Shown piece after piece: positions 10,599 to 21,372 of a stretch of 64,000 nucleotides of DNA. The position numbers and the translations under genes are program-made. This DNA comes from Nemertoderma westbladi (taxonomy: Eukaryota > Xenacoelomorpha > Nemertodermatida > Nemertodermatidae): the NCBI GenBank assembly GCA_032718475.1, contig JAUCBJ010006805.1, positions 62,001-126,000 of the forward strand, given 5' to 3'. The first letter of the stretch is position 1. Each line of letters begins with the position of its first letter. Below the pieces are notes generated by a model. The model ran no database searches, was not told the origin of the DNA, and saw only the letters and a program-made list of their open reading frames with translations.

Positions 10599-10676
10599 CT
10601 GTTTAGAGTATTTTTATATTTTAGAAACTGTGATTTTGTATATTTTATAGACTTAAATCCCATTTTCTGGGAGCGG

Positions 10677-11901
10677 TGTAAAAGCTTTTGTGGGATAACT
10701 GATTCGTTTGCCTTGCTGGCCAGTTCCCCCCCGGTCGCTAGAATACTCTAAAAGGGATCTATAGGTAAAATAGTGCAAGCTACCAGCTTATTGGCTAATG
10801 GGCTGTACGAAGGTATCTGGGTTCTGTTCGATCGGCCAACCAGCTTAGGGAGGTTGCCTTAGCCCTGCTGTCCGTATCGGCCAATAGAATTTGAGTGGGC
10901 GTTGATTTTGACCTATCCCAGAGCTACTGAACTGAACTTTCCTATCTCACTGCTCATCCTCTGTGTTGGACGGGAGCTTCGGGGAATAAGGGTAGTTGGT
11001 ATCCTCGTATAGTCAGGTAGTCATATGATTTTATATGATTCTGTTGTTGTGTTCCCATTTTTCGCCATAACACCGGCTTTTTGGGAAGAACTCTAGTAAA
11101 ACTGCTTAAATTATCGAAAGTATAACTGTTATCCGACCTGCTAACTCAATCATCTATCTAACTAACTCACTGGTAATCATATTATTCTTCCGAACTTTAC
11201 TTATTAATTATATTGTTTGTACTGTTATTTACCGTCAGTTATTAATTGTATCTATTTGTTGATGAATTATTGCCCTTTGGAGAATACTGATAAATCACCC
11301 AAATTTCCCAATTTTCTTGATACACTACAGGTTAGAGAGACAGGCTATATATAACAATTGCGATTTATATCAATGTGGTGTGTATTGAATCTAATGTTAT
11401 TTAGCAGACCCTACATGAGTCAATTCCTGCTCTCTTTATGTGTGATCAAATTTACTGACGGTCGGCAGAATAGTGTGCATGATTGTGATTGGTAACAAAG
11501 CATTTCCTAAAGAATGCGCCTTATACTTTAATCATAAGCAGTATCGTTGCGTTTAGTATAAGTCCTAGTTCTGTTTAAATAGATAGAGCGCCACGTCCTA
11601 AAGGAACTGTTAATATTTCCCGAAAGCCAATAATATCTGTCAGAAATTAATTATTAACGATCAATTGAATAATACAGTAGGTTTACACTGCAACCTTACA
11701 CTGCAATAATAAAATTTAAGCAGCCGAATTCAGCCTCCCGGGTGTAGATCCATCGGGTGAATGATCGCGCATGGGCTGGCTTCGGTCAATGTTTTGTTTA
11801 TTAGCATAAAATATTGTCGTATGCTAAAGGTGTTTTAATTAACTAAAAGACATATAAATTTTGGCAGGTTAAACTGCTAAAGGTCTTCAAAAGCGCGAAC
11901 A
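10677..11901 (+). repeat. LTR of copy B (1,225 bp)
   Basis: It starts TGTAAAAGC at 10677 after the tract GGGAGCGG and ends GCGCGAACA at 11901. Its first part (TTTTGTGGGATAACTGATTC) matches the copy D LTR. It is followed by 11902-12073, which shows no homology to the element leader, confirming that this is a 3' LTR. Confidence 0.87.
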
Positions 11902-12073
11902 ACAATACAGCCTATCTACAGTACAGAATGGATTTTTTCCCATGAAGAGCACTGTCCACCAGTATACCTAGACCAAGAGCCTTCCAATAAAACATGTATT
12001 CCAGCATGACGTCAACTGCACGTCTTAGTGTTGTCCATGGTGACATGCACTGGACGTCATAGGCTCTAAGGGG
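11902..12073. other. Unassigned sequence
   Basis: Flank between the copy B LTR and the first TTAA element. No ORF or recognised element. It has a short near-palindromic pair of GACGTCA-type words at about 12010 and 12053. Confidence 0.4.
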
Positions 12074-12077
12074 TTAA

Positions 12078-12455
12078 GCAACACGGTCCCTACTTCGCCC
12101 TGTCGACACCCCAGCCATTTTTCACCAATCCTTTTTTAGAGTTTTTAAATTTTTTAGTATTGGTGAAAGTTCTAGAACATTAGTAGATGTTTTTTATGAT
12201 AGCTACCGGTAGTGTTTTTTTGCTAGCTAGTATTTTTAGAAAATTATAAAAAATGTGAAAGTCCATGATATGTCAGGTTAAACTGTTGAAGAATATATTA
12301 ATGACCAAAATAATTTCCAAAAATTACTAGCTAGAAAAAATACTAGCATTATACCATAAAAAATCTACTAAGGCTCTAGAACATTCACTAATATAAAAAA
12401 GCACTCAAAATCGCAAAAAAATAAATGTTAAAAAACTCATTCGGGACCCTTTTGC
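12078..12455. mobile_element. TTAA-flanked foldback MITE 0 (378 bp)
   Basis: It is flanked by TTAA at 12074-12077 and 12456-12459. Terminal inverted repeats are imperfect: GCAACACGGTCCC at the left against GCAAAAGGGTCCC read from the right. The arms continue inward as a long imperfect inverted repeat (GTTCTAGAACATTAGTAGAT near 12166 against its complement near 12370-12400). TTAA target duplication is the signature of piggyBac-type transposons; no transposase is encoded. The right TTAA is shared with the next element. Confidence 0.7.
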
Positions 12456-12720
12456 TTAACCCTTTAGGTACTATGGATCACCCATGTGATACATAAGCAA
12501 TGGTCTGCTAGAGCGCTATGTATCATACAGGTGATCCATGCTTTTAAATGTTACCCTATGCTATTCTATTCAGCTTTAGTGCATTTCTAAGCACTCTGCT
12601 ATATTATTAGTGCATCAAGGGACATCTTTTTAGATACCGGTACCAGTTTACTGCACCTGACAAGCAGATATGTGACTCTTACCATACCGGTACGGTAGGT
12701 ACAGTAACATGTCTAGGCCT

Positions 12721-12822
12721 AGTATAAAGGTATAGTTTTTGGAACTTTGGAAATTTATAGGGTTCTATCATAGTATAAAGGTATAGTTTTTGGAACTTTG
12801 GAAATTTATAGGGCTCTATCCT
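12721..12822. repeat. 51-bp direct repeat, two copies
   Basis: AGTATAAAGGTATAGTTTTT and the following ~31 bases occur at 12721 and again at 12772 with only a few differences. It lies inside TTAA element 1. Confidence 0.9.
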
Positions 12823-13107
12823 GTTTCAGCCCCAACATTCTACACCTGCCAGTCTGTCATCTGGTACCGGTAGCGGTAGTCAGTTTAGGCCTATTGTAGG
12901 CCTATGTATTGGTTTAGTGTTTTGATTATTGACAAAAATTTCATGTTTTTTCAAAATAGGATCTGGTTACCGTTAGTTGGTCATGCCTCAACCATATACA
13001 GTACATGCTCAAATATAATTTATTAAATTTAGCAGGATTTTGGACATTTATTGCCATAGGCCAAGGTCAGTTACCAGTAATTAGGCTAGGCCTATAACTT
13101 CACTTTA

Positions 13108-13870
13108 GTGTTTTTGACAGACAAACTGACAGACAGACGGACAAACAGACAGTGTAGATTTTGTTAAACGTAAAAATTGACATCAGAAATTAAATCACCG
13201 TCCAAGAAAACCCCATAGCCAAAATTTCCGGTTGATCATATGCTTTCTTAATTTTTGACAGACAAACTGACAGAAAGACGGACAAACAGACAGTGTAGAT
13301 TTCGTTAAACATACAAACTGACATCAGAAATGAAACCACCGTCCAAGAAAACCCCCATAGCCAAAATTTCCGGTTGATTGTATGCTTTCTTAATTTTTGA
13401 CAGACAAACTGATAGAAAGACGGACATACAGACAAACAGACAGTGTATATTTCGTTAAACATACAAACTGACATGCAGAAATGAAACCACCGTCCAAGAA
13501 AACCCCCATAGCCAAAATTTCCGGTTGATCGTATGCTTTCTTAATTTTTGACAGACAAACTGACAGAAAGACGGACAAACAGACAAACAGACAGTGTATA
13601 TTTCGTTAAACATACAAACTGACATCAGAAATGAAACCACCGTCCAAGAAAACCCCCATAGCCAAAATTTCCGGTTGATCGTATGCTTTCTTAATTTTTG
13701 ACAGACAAACAGACAGAAAGACGGACAAACAGACAAACAGACAGTGTATATTTCGATAAACGGAAAAACTGACATCAGAAATGGAATCACCGATCTTTAG
13801 AACCCCCAAAGCGAAAATGTCAGGATGACGATACGCTTACTTAGTTTTTAACAGACAAACTGACAAACAG
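13108..13870. repeat. ~140-160 bp tandem repeat with ACAGACAA subrepeats
   Basis: About five units. The landmark ATTTTTGACAGACAAACTGA occurs at about 13251, 13393, 13554 and 13694, with diverged units at each end. Spacing varies (142, 161, 140 bp) mainly through gain or loss of 4- and 8-bp ACAG/ACAA subunits. The last unit, from about 13750, is the most diverged. Confidence 0.88.
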
Positions 13871-14069
13871 ACAAAGGCAGCTCTAATTTGTAAAAATTTT
13901 CAGCGCATTACTATATGTTATTTGGGAATATTCAGTACCTAAAGGGTTAAGGAGTCAAAATGTAGAATAAATTCCCGAAGTTTGCGACGTTTGCGAAATT
14001 CGCGAAGAATCCGTCAGTTTCTGTGCCCTAATGGGTTCGTGCCGAAACAATCAAATCTTACACACTTAA

Positions 14070-15486
14070 CCCTATTACCACTGGGGGGGGGGGCCGAATC
14101 GGCCCCTTCCTTGTTTTTAGTTGCTGTAACTATGCAACGACATTACGTACCGGCCCAATTTTTTGTGAGAATTAGCCAAATTTAATGCCGCATCTTTTGC
14201 AAAAAACGCTGTTGCAATTGGATTTCTACTTTTCGATGTGGGTGCCACCTCAAAATTTGGTCTCCAGCACCAAATTTTTTGAAATTTTCGAATTTTACAA
14301 AGTCATTCGTGATTTAGTAATTATTTATGTTTGGGCTATTTTTATTTATTTTTATTGGTTTGGATCACTCTAATGCTCTATGCAAGTATGTTAGTGTAGT
14401 GGTTCGCTATTTTTGGTGCACCAAAATTAGGGCGTGGCACTTCAAATTTTGAAAAATACGAGATTCGGAAAATACACTAAAGTATTGATTTGCAAAGCAT
14501 TTTTATAGGTTTTCTGGAGCGCTGAATCGATTGAAAGTAATATAGAAGCCTGAAGACTTAGTGGTTCGCCATTTTTGGTGCACCAAAATTAGGGCGTGGC
14601 ACTTCAAATTTTGAAAAATACGAGATTCGGAAAATTCACTAAAGTTTTGATTTCAAATTAATTTTATAGGTTTTCTGGAGCGCTGAATCGATTGAAAGTA
14701 ATATAGAAGCCTCAAATCCTTTGTGTTCGTAATTTTCGGTGCACCAAAATTAGGGCGTGGCACTTCAAATTTTCAAAATTACTTTATTCGGAAAAAACAC
14801 TAAAGTTTTGATTTCAAAAAATGGCTAACTTCTAAGTCTTCAGGCTTCTATATTACTTTCAATCGATTCAGGGGTCTGGAAAACCTATATAAATTCGTTA
14901 AAATTTCAATTTTGGTTTATTTTCCGAATCTCGTATTTTTCAAAATTTGAAGTGCCACGCCCTAATTTTGGTGCACCAAAAATGGCGAACCACTCAGTCT
15001 TCAGGCTTCTATATTACTTTCAATCGATTCAGCGGCCCAGAAAACCCATAAAGATGCGTTGAAATAAAAAAATTAGGGGCTTTTTCTGAATATCTAATTT
15101 TTCAAAATTTGAAGTGCCACGCCCACTTCTTAGGTGCACGAAAAATAGCATCCACTTCAATTTTTGGAAGTGGAATATAATCACATTCGATTCAGCGTCT
15201 TGAAAAACCTACTAAATCTAGCCAACACTGCCACACTATTAGTTTTTAGAAAACGAAAAATTTTGTAATTTTGTCCTGGGAGTACTTTTATTTTTCATCA
15301 AAATTATGAGTCCCTGCTTATGAAATTTTAATTTTTTAAGGTTTGGTAGTGTTCATCTATAGTTGTTTCACCAACAGCCCAAATTTTGTAGGATTTCATT
15401 GGACGACTACAAAAATATAGTTGGTGGGCCGAATCGGCCCCCCCCCCAGTGGTGCTAATGGTCAAAACACCCCAGTGGTAATAGTG
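14070..15486. mobile_element. TTAA-flanked foldback element 2 (1,417 bp)
   Basis: TTAA lies at 14066-14069 and 15487-15490. The terminal inverted repeat is CCCTATTACCACTGGGG at the left against CACTATTACCACTGGGG read from the right, followed by a G-run and the palindrome GGGCCGAATCGGCCC at both ends. The interior has a ~165-bp module (TTTTTGGTGCACCAAAATTA ... GATTCGGAAAA) in direct orientation at about 14400, 14565 and 14730, and in reverse complement at about 14925-15000, so the element can fold back on itself. There is no transposase or ORF of interest. Confidence 0.78.
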
Positions 15487-15648
15487 TTAACACACACGAA
15501 CTAATTTAAAGTGGGTATTAGTATGCCTGAATAATTAAATAGAAATTAAATTAATGAACGCTATTTCAACATGAAATCTACGGAATCAATACACAACACA
15601 CGCACACTACTGAATTTAAACATTTATATAGATTGCAACTTATATTTG

Positions 15649-16881
15649 TGTAAAGGCTTTTGCGGATTTAGCTGGTTATTTTCCCCGCAAAGTACTCTGT
15701 AGGTGTTTTAGCGGACATGAAAAGGCGTTTCCTTACTGTAGGTGTTTTAGCGGACATAAAAAGCCGTTTCCTTACTGTACAGGTGTTTTAGTGGACATAA
15801 AAAGCCATTTCTTCTGTATGTGTACTTTAGCGGACATAACTAGCAATTTTATGCCGCAATGCACCAAAATACTCTTAATACAGTGTAGTTCAGATGACGA
15901 CATCTATCAGCTGATCTGTCGACGTGTAGCTTTTGGCTTTCTTTTTTCAGGCTCACTCACTCGACCAATCAGAGCGATTTTCATTTTATTTGCACAGAAG
16001 CCTCCGGGAAATCGCGCAATGCATTATGGTCTTTGTTTACCTTTTTTCCTAAGCCCAGAACACCGGCTGTGGAATTATTCTGTGTTTCAGACTTTAGCCA
16101 AACATTAGAACGGCTTTGATCATAGAAACGTATAACTGTTATCAAACCAGTACATCACAAACTGCTCATATTGTCAAACCTGATCACATACAAACACCGC
16201 ATTATTTTACTGCTATTTACTGTCGGTTATTAATTGTATCAGTTGATGGAATATTGTTATATTTGGAGAATAACGATAAATAATCAGAAAACCCCAATCT
16301 TCTTGATATACTGAAGGTTAGAGAGACCGGTTACATATAGCAATTGCGACTTACATTATAGTGGTTTTGGAGTGAATTGAATGCTATTTCATAGGCCCTA
16401 CATGTGTCAGTTGCTGTTCTCCTTATATATGATCAAAATTAGTGAAGGTCGGCAGATCAGTGTGCAGCAGTGTGCGGTATTGTGCATGAGTGAGATAGAT
16501 AACAAAGCATTTCCTAAAGAATGCGCTTTATAAGTAAATCATTAGCCATCCTGTTGTGTTTAGTGTAAGTCATAACTCTGTTTACATACTTAGAGCGCCA
16601 CGTCCTAAAGGAACTGTTAATATTTCCCGAAAGTGAATAATATTTGTCAGAGATTATATATTAACGATCAATCGAATAGTACAGTAGGCCTACACCGCAA
16701 TAAGGTCAGAGCATCCGAATCCAGTCTCCCTTAACCGTGGGTGAATGATCGCGCATAGGCTGGCTTCGGCTAATGTAGCTTTATGTGTATCAAATACTTG
16801 TCATAGGCTAAAGTCGATTTATAACCTAGAAGACACCTAAATTTGGCAGGTTAAACTGCTAAAGGTCTAAAAGCGCGAACA
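15649..16881 (+). repeat. 5' LTR of copy C (1,233 bp)
   Basis: It starts TGTAAAGGC and ends GCGCGAACA, so it has TG...CA ends. Its U3 half matches copies A and E, while its downstream half (from about 16200, CTGCTATTTACTGTCGGTTA) also matches copies B and D. The U3 contains about three and a half copies of a ~39-bp repeat at 15699-15840. Confidence 0.9.
15699..15840 (+). repeat. ~39-bp tandem repeat in LTR U3
   Basis: Units of the form GTAGGTGTTTTAGCGGACAT plus about 19 bases (AAAAAGCCGTTTCCTTACT), 3.5 copies; the same array is present in inverse orientation at about 292-434 (copy A) and, more degraded, at about 62340-62450 (copy E). Tandem repeats in U3 often act as enhancers in LTR elements; that role is inferred here. 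Confidence 0.85.
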
Positions 16882-18610
16882 ATAACAGTTATTGCTTTCT
16901 TTATTGCAATGTAGGCAATAAAGTCGAAAAGTACCGGTCGACCGGTAACCAGTAGGCCTGACTGCCTAACCACCCGAACCGGTACTTACAGCAGTACAGG
17001 TACATCAGTATTATTAGATTTTGATAATTATATTCCGGTAGGTCTTGATATTTAATCAGGGACTGCAGCCCTGGTTTTTTATTGAGATTTTACTTATTTC
17101 TGTCAGTTTTATTTACCTGTAAGTTAATGTTGAGCAGAAGGCGTGTAAGCCTGCTCAGATTGTATAAATAATTTGTAGGCTGGATTGTTGTCTGGCTGTT
17201 GTCAGGTCCGAAGAGATTGCAGTGTGTGTAGAGTGTATGTCCGATAAAGTACTAGTTAGGAACGTGGGGGCTTCCAGTGCTGTAAGGTAAATCCCCCCCC
17301 CCCCCCCCGAAAGAATAAGTCGTACTACTCGGTTAGAACGCATACTAACTAACCATTTCGGAGTCTGCATGTGCTGTGGTTTATTTAGGCTTGATAGTAG
17401 TCTGCCAGCGTTTGGACTGTATTTTGTTTGTGTAGTCTGTACGGGTAGCGTAATATTTATTATTCAGAGTTTATGCGATTATTCGCAACATTCACAACCC
17501 CAAGTTTATTCCTACAGTAATTGTGCTTGTTATACATACTGTTATAGTTAAATTAACCCCGGTACTACATCAGGGCTGTTTGGTGCAGGTAAAGACTGGT
17601 GATTTTATGCTCTGGTCACTCCGGCAGATACCGTGGTTCTTTTAGCTGTACAAGTATTTCTAACTGCTGGTTATTTGTTGTATAAGTACTTGTACCTAAT
17701 TTAGGGTTTAGTGTACAGTGCTTTCCGAAGGTAATTAGTGTGTAGGCAGTATATTTGTGTTGTAAAGCCGTTAATAGGCACGTTAGCTATAGTAGGCTGC
17801 GGTAATTAACTTCTAGGTAGGAACACTCCGGGTACATAACGTAGTACTTATAGCGCTACGGCTATAAGTCGTCAGACGGTGGTATTTTTCCTATCTAGAC
17901 AACTCAATATATTTACTACTGCTTTATTATTTTCAAATACCGTATTATCCTGTCCGTTTGTAATAACCAGATATTCTAACTCCTTGTTAGGCTGGTTTGT
18001 AGATTTCCTGTAAAATTAACCCTAAAAATTCGACGTGTAATTTTTGTGTTTATTTAGAGATTGTAATCTCACCCTGAATTGTATGTAATTTGTAGTAATA
18101 AGTAACTTAGGCAAGTATAATTATTTGTTTTAGTGTCCAAAACAATAGGTAGCACTTCACTGAGAGCGTACAGCTTCTGTGTAGTGACTCCTTCCCAGAA
18201 ATAATAACATTTATTTCAAACATTGACAAAACCCATAAAAGGGTATATATATATATATTATAAATCAACTCAAACCGATTTATAAAACAGTAGGCCTGTC
18301 ATACATCAATTAGGTCTTAATATCAGTTGGACTACTGCTTAAATAACGGTAATAAAGTAAAGTAAAGTAACTAAGTAACCCTAAAAATTCAGAAATTCAA
18401 TTATTCTAAAATAAATGACATACCGGTATTTACAATAGGCTTATTATATTTATTTCTATAAATTTAAGCTGAAATTACATACCGGTATTCTGCAATTAAT
18501 TCTAGTTTATAATTATACTTATATATTTATTATAAGTGTAAGTTGTATACCAGTATTCACGATAGGCTTATTATATATTTATATATATTTGTGCTGAAAT
18601 TATATACCAG
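16882..18610 (+). other. 5' leader of copy C
   Basis: Non-coding leader conserved with copy D. Recognisable parts are a hairpin at 16899-16923, ACCGGTCGACCGGT near 16935, a poly-C tract at about 17290-17308 where copy D has only CCCCC, and AT-rich 3' parts with repeated TACCGGTATT words. It has a single copy of the segment that is duplicated (288 bp) in copy D. No typical primer-binding site starting TGG lies directly after the LTR. Confidence 0.7.
16899..16923 (+). promoter_or_regulatory. Conserved hairpin just 3' of the LTR
   Basis: CTTTATTGC at 16899-16907 pairs perfectly with GCAATAAAG at 16915-16923 across a 7-nt loop. Copy D has CTTTGTTGC / GCAATAAAG at 49713-49735, the one change giving a G-U pair, so the stem is kept while the loop differs. 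Position suggests a role near the primer-binding or packaging region. Confidence 0.5.
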
Positions 18611-21044
18611 TCAATTACCAGATACTATATTTGTATGTTGATTTAATTATTATTGCGTACCCAACATTTAACGATCAGGAATTCAGGCACATTTAATCTA
18701 TTAATATACTATGATTTATGCTATTAAAATTATTTAAGATTGTGCAGGTGTTAATAATATTTGTTTCGATTTGGTATTTATACTTGTACATAGATAATGT
18801 GTGAAATGAAAATCTTCAGCCATTTCGTATTATTGTTTATTATAATCCTTTCTTCCTGATTGATACCTGGCACATGTATTGTAGGTGTAGTCCTCAGACT
18901 GTGTTACGATATATGGCGCTGTGTACTATTACCAGCCCATTATACAGTATAGAATACTTAGATAAGTCATAATACGTAATAATAATACATAATACTGTAC
19001 ATAATAAGTCATAGTACGACCGTAATTAGATATGGACGATAAAATATCCAAGTTTATTGATCTCATCCATTTTTGTATAGTATGTAGCTTTGCGTACGTA
19101 ATTTTGTAATAAAACATTAATAAATAACATTTACGGTAGCAAGTTCCTATAAAACCTTAATACGAGCTTGCCGTTTATTAGTATTGATCGAATTAATTGT
19201 GTATTTGCATTAATTTCCATTTATATTTGTCTCTAAATTGGCTTTATATGTAATTGTGCTTAATGTACTTTAATAATCGCGAAATTAATGTTATGGCCAG
19301 CAACCTGTAAGCCCACTGGGACGCAATTCATTACCATATATGGTAATAATTTGCGATTTTGGAGAGACAAGGAGCACAATCCGGCTTCCTTATTGGCCCA
19401 GCTGTTCCAGGTTGGTCTAATGGTGGCGTGGTTTGCTGGACCAATAAGAAGATTATTGCATCATCCCTATTTCATCACCTATAAATTGGAAGTGCTTCCG
19501 GTATGTGCTACCCTGTAATATCTGTAATCTGTAATCCCTGCAATTACTGTTACTGTTATCTTTGTGTTCTTCTTATTATTATGCTGTAATGCTGTTATTC
19601 TGCTTCTGTAATTTGAATTCATTGCCTTGCTTTCTGTAATTAATCTTTTGATAATGACTGCTGCTAATTACAATCTCGAACTATGATTTCCACCTTTAAT
19701 TACTGATTTCTATGTGATTGAGATGCGATAATCGTACGGGATTTCTTTAGACTGTCAGACTGTTTGCGAATGCATGCGCTGATACGGTAGCTATTTGTTC
19801 TAACATGGAGGGCTAAAGTACCGGTAGGCGCGGCGGGCGCACCGGGGGGAAGTGACGGAAGGGAGTGCAGAGGATCCGAAATCTTGGCAACGCTGGCGGG
19901 GGGGGCCACCGTTGCGGTCGGAGGGGTAGTCAGTGGAGATAGAAAAGCTACCGCTATACAGTATTAAGGGGCTGACGATCCAGATTTTGTCTCTACGTTG
20001 TAGTGTTAGGGGGCAGAACTTGGGTTTAGTTAGGAAGCCTATATGTAGCCTAGGGTGGCCTTTATGTCCTACACTGACCAATTGACATACTGGTATGCTG
20101 ATACACTATGTGTGGGTTTTAGTGCACTAGCTGATTGGTAGTTAGCGTGGTACCGTACTACTAGCTTATTGCTATGCTATTTGTGTTGTGTTGCTAAAGA
20201 GTGCCTGATTCTTAATTGTGAATGCTTAGATAGGCGCCCTTTCCCTTGATTGATTTCTATTTCTTAGTTTACGCTTTATTGATTGCTAACTAGGTCAAAA
20301 TAATACAGTATTTAGGCTGTTGCTAGTATAACCCAGTATGTAATAAATTAGAAGTATGTATTCTGGAATATCTAGTAATTAGTACGCAAATCAGTATTTA
20401 CTACTATAATTAATTTAGCGGTATAAATAAAATAAGACTTTGTATGCAGCATAGCGGAGAGTAGTTTAAGTAATTGTCTTAGAATACTGTAGACTATTCA
20501 CGCTAGACGGTTATTTGAAAATAGCAGGGCAACAGGCTGATAGCAGCATCCAGTATACAGTAGTAAGCTGCTGGTCTAAAGCCAGCAAAGACCAAGTTTA
20601 GACCCTAAATAAAGTACTAGATCAGTCCCTGTAATTTATTAAATATTCTCACATTCAACGATTCTGCCAGTGAATTCCAGTATTTTGCGATAAGTGAATG
20701 CCGAGTGTCAGACCACGCGCACTCGTTTTAAGTAGCCTAGGGAGCTGATTAGGGTTTATTGTTTTGGTTAACCCCGCGTGGCTCATAGATTCGAACAGTT
20801 AGCTGTCTGTCGAGCGATCGATAGAGAAAGGAGCAAGCGATTTTGTAGAAGCCGTATAGAAATTAGTAAAACGTATTAGCGAACGGCCTGGTCAGTGCCA
20901 CCTAGCGGTAAGAAGCAATTTTGTGTTTTAGCCGCGTACCGACGTTGTATTATTAAATAGTAAGAACTCGCTCCTGATCGCGCTTGTTTAACAGACTGAG
21001 TTTTTTTGAGGTCTTAAATCAACTGCAGTTACACAGTATAATGC
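18611..21044. other. Unrecognised region without a supported gene
   Basis: About 2.4 kb. Open frames are short and show no familiar motif. 19375-19495 has a promoter-like look: TTATTGGCCC and ACCAATAAG (inverted CCAAT-type boxes) with CTATAAATT downstream at about 19480. 19800-19930 is GC-rich. This may be an LTR or promoter of another element, but nothing confirms it. Confidence 0.4.
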
Positions 21045-21141
21045 TTCTAGGTGGTACTACTACTACTACTACTAGGATCGGCATGCTGCATTGCAGCTGC
21101 ATTTTTAAGAATGCTGTGCCGGCTTGTCTTTCTAGGTGGTA
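21045..21141 (-). mobile_element. 73-bp 5'-truncated LINE 3' end with 12-bp target duplication
   Basis: The insert 21057-21129 reads on the minus strand as the last ~70 bp of the LINE at 32811-36535, ending in GATCCTAGTAGTAGTAGTAG. It is flanked by a perfect 12-bp direct repeat TTCTAGGTGGTA at 21045-21056 and 21130-21141. This is the classic result of target-primed reverse transcription that stopped almost at once. Confidence 0.9.
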
Positions 21142-21372
21142 AGTGATTAGGGGACATCTGCTTAAAATTTGCTTATAATTCTTTCGACTTGACACTTGAC
21201 ATTTAACATTAAGACTTTTGTGCACGAAAGTCGCACTTCGTGTTGGTTGTACTAGAACAACAAGTAATGAAGATCGTTAGAGCGACGACGAAGTAATGTA
21301 AGTAAAATATTATACTACCACTACGGCCAGCAGTAAATAAATAGTGTAATGAATGGGATAATCTTTTAGCCA
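21142..21372. other. Unassigned sequence before the satellite
   Basis: Ordinary AT-rich sequence, no supported gene or repeat. Confidence 0.4.

Larger units (their letters stand above)
9691..11901 (+). mobile_element. BEL/Pao copy B, internally deleted 3' fragment
   Basis: The order is partial Gag (9691-10242), last ~350 nt of ORF3 (10243-10598), spacer with purine tract, then LTR (10677-11901). Everything from the Gag coiled coil through protease, pol, spacer and most of ORF3 is missing. The LTR belongs to the same U3 subfamily as copy D, not to that of copies A, C and E. No 5' LTR is present. Confidence 0.88.
12460..13946. mobile_element. TTAA-flanked non-autonomous element 1 (1,487 bp)
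   Basis: It is bounded by TTAA at 12456-12459 and 13947-13950, with perfect terminal inverted repeats CCCTTTAGGTACT / AGTACCTAAAGGG. The interior has two tandem-repeat tracts (12721-12822 and 13108-13870) and no transposase. It is a piggyBac-like non-autonomous element by target site and termini. Open frames on the minus strand at 13190-13809 (VCLSVCLS repeats) are artefacts of the ACAGACAA-rich tandem repeat. Confidence 0.75.
15649..18610 (+). mobile_element. BEL/Pao copy C: LTR and 5' leader only
   Basis: A complete LTR (15649-16881) followed by leader sequence colinear with 49695-51740 of copy D. Homology stops at about 18610, about 190 bp short of where Gag should begin, and no Gag or pol follows. 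It is a 5' fragment or a copy broken by a later rearrangement. The 5 bases before the LTR are ATTTG; the matching target duplication is not found because the other end is missing. Confidence 0.87.

Noticed and set aside
13190-13809. Cys/Ser/Leu-rich proteins (VCLSVCLS repeats)
   Set aside because: Translation of the ACAGACAA-rich tandem repeat in TTAA element 1.
1-18610. Copies A, B and C as one single element
   Set aside because: Orientations conflict, the LTR subfamilies differ between A/C and B, and unrelated TTAA elements lie between B and C.
19288-19518. 76-codon frame as a gene
   Set aside because: No motif, low-complexity surroundings, no splice or start context worth noting.
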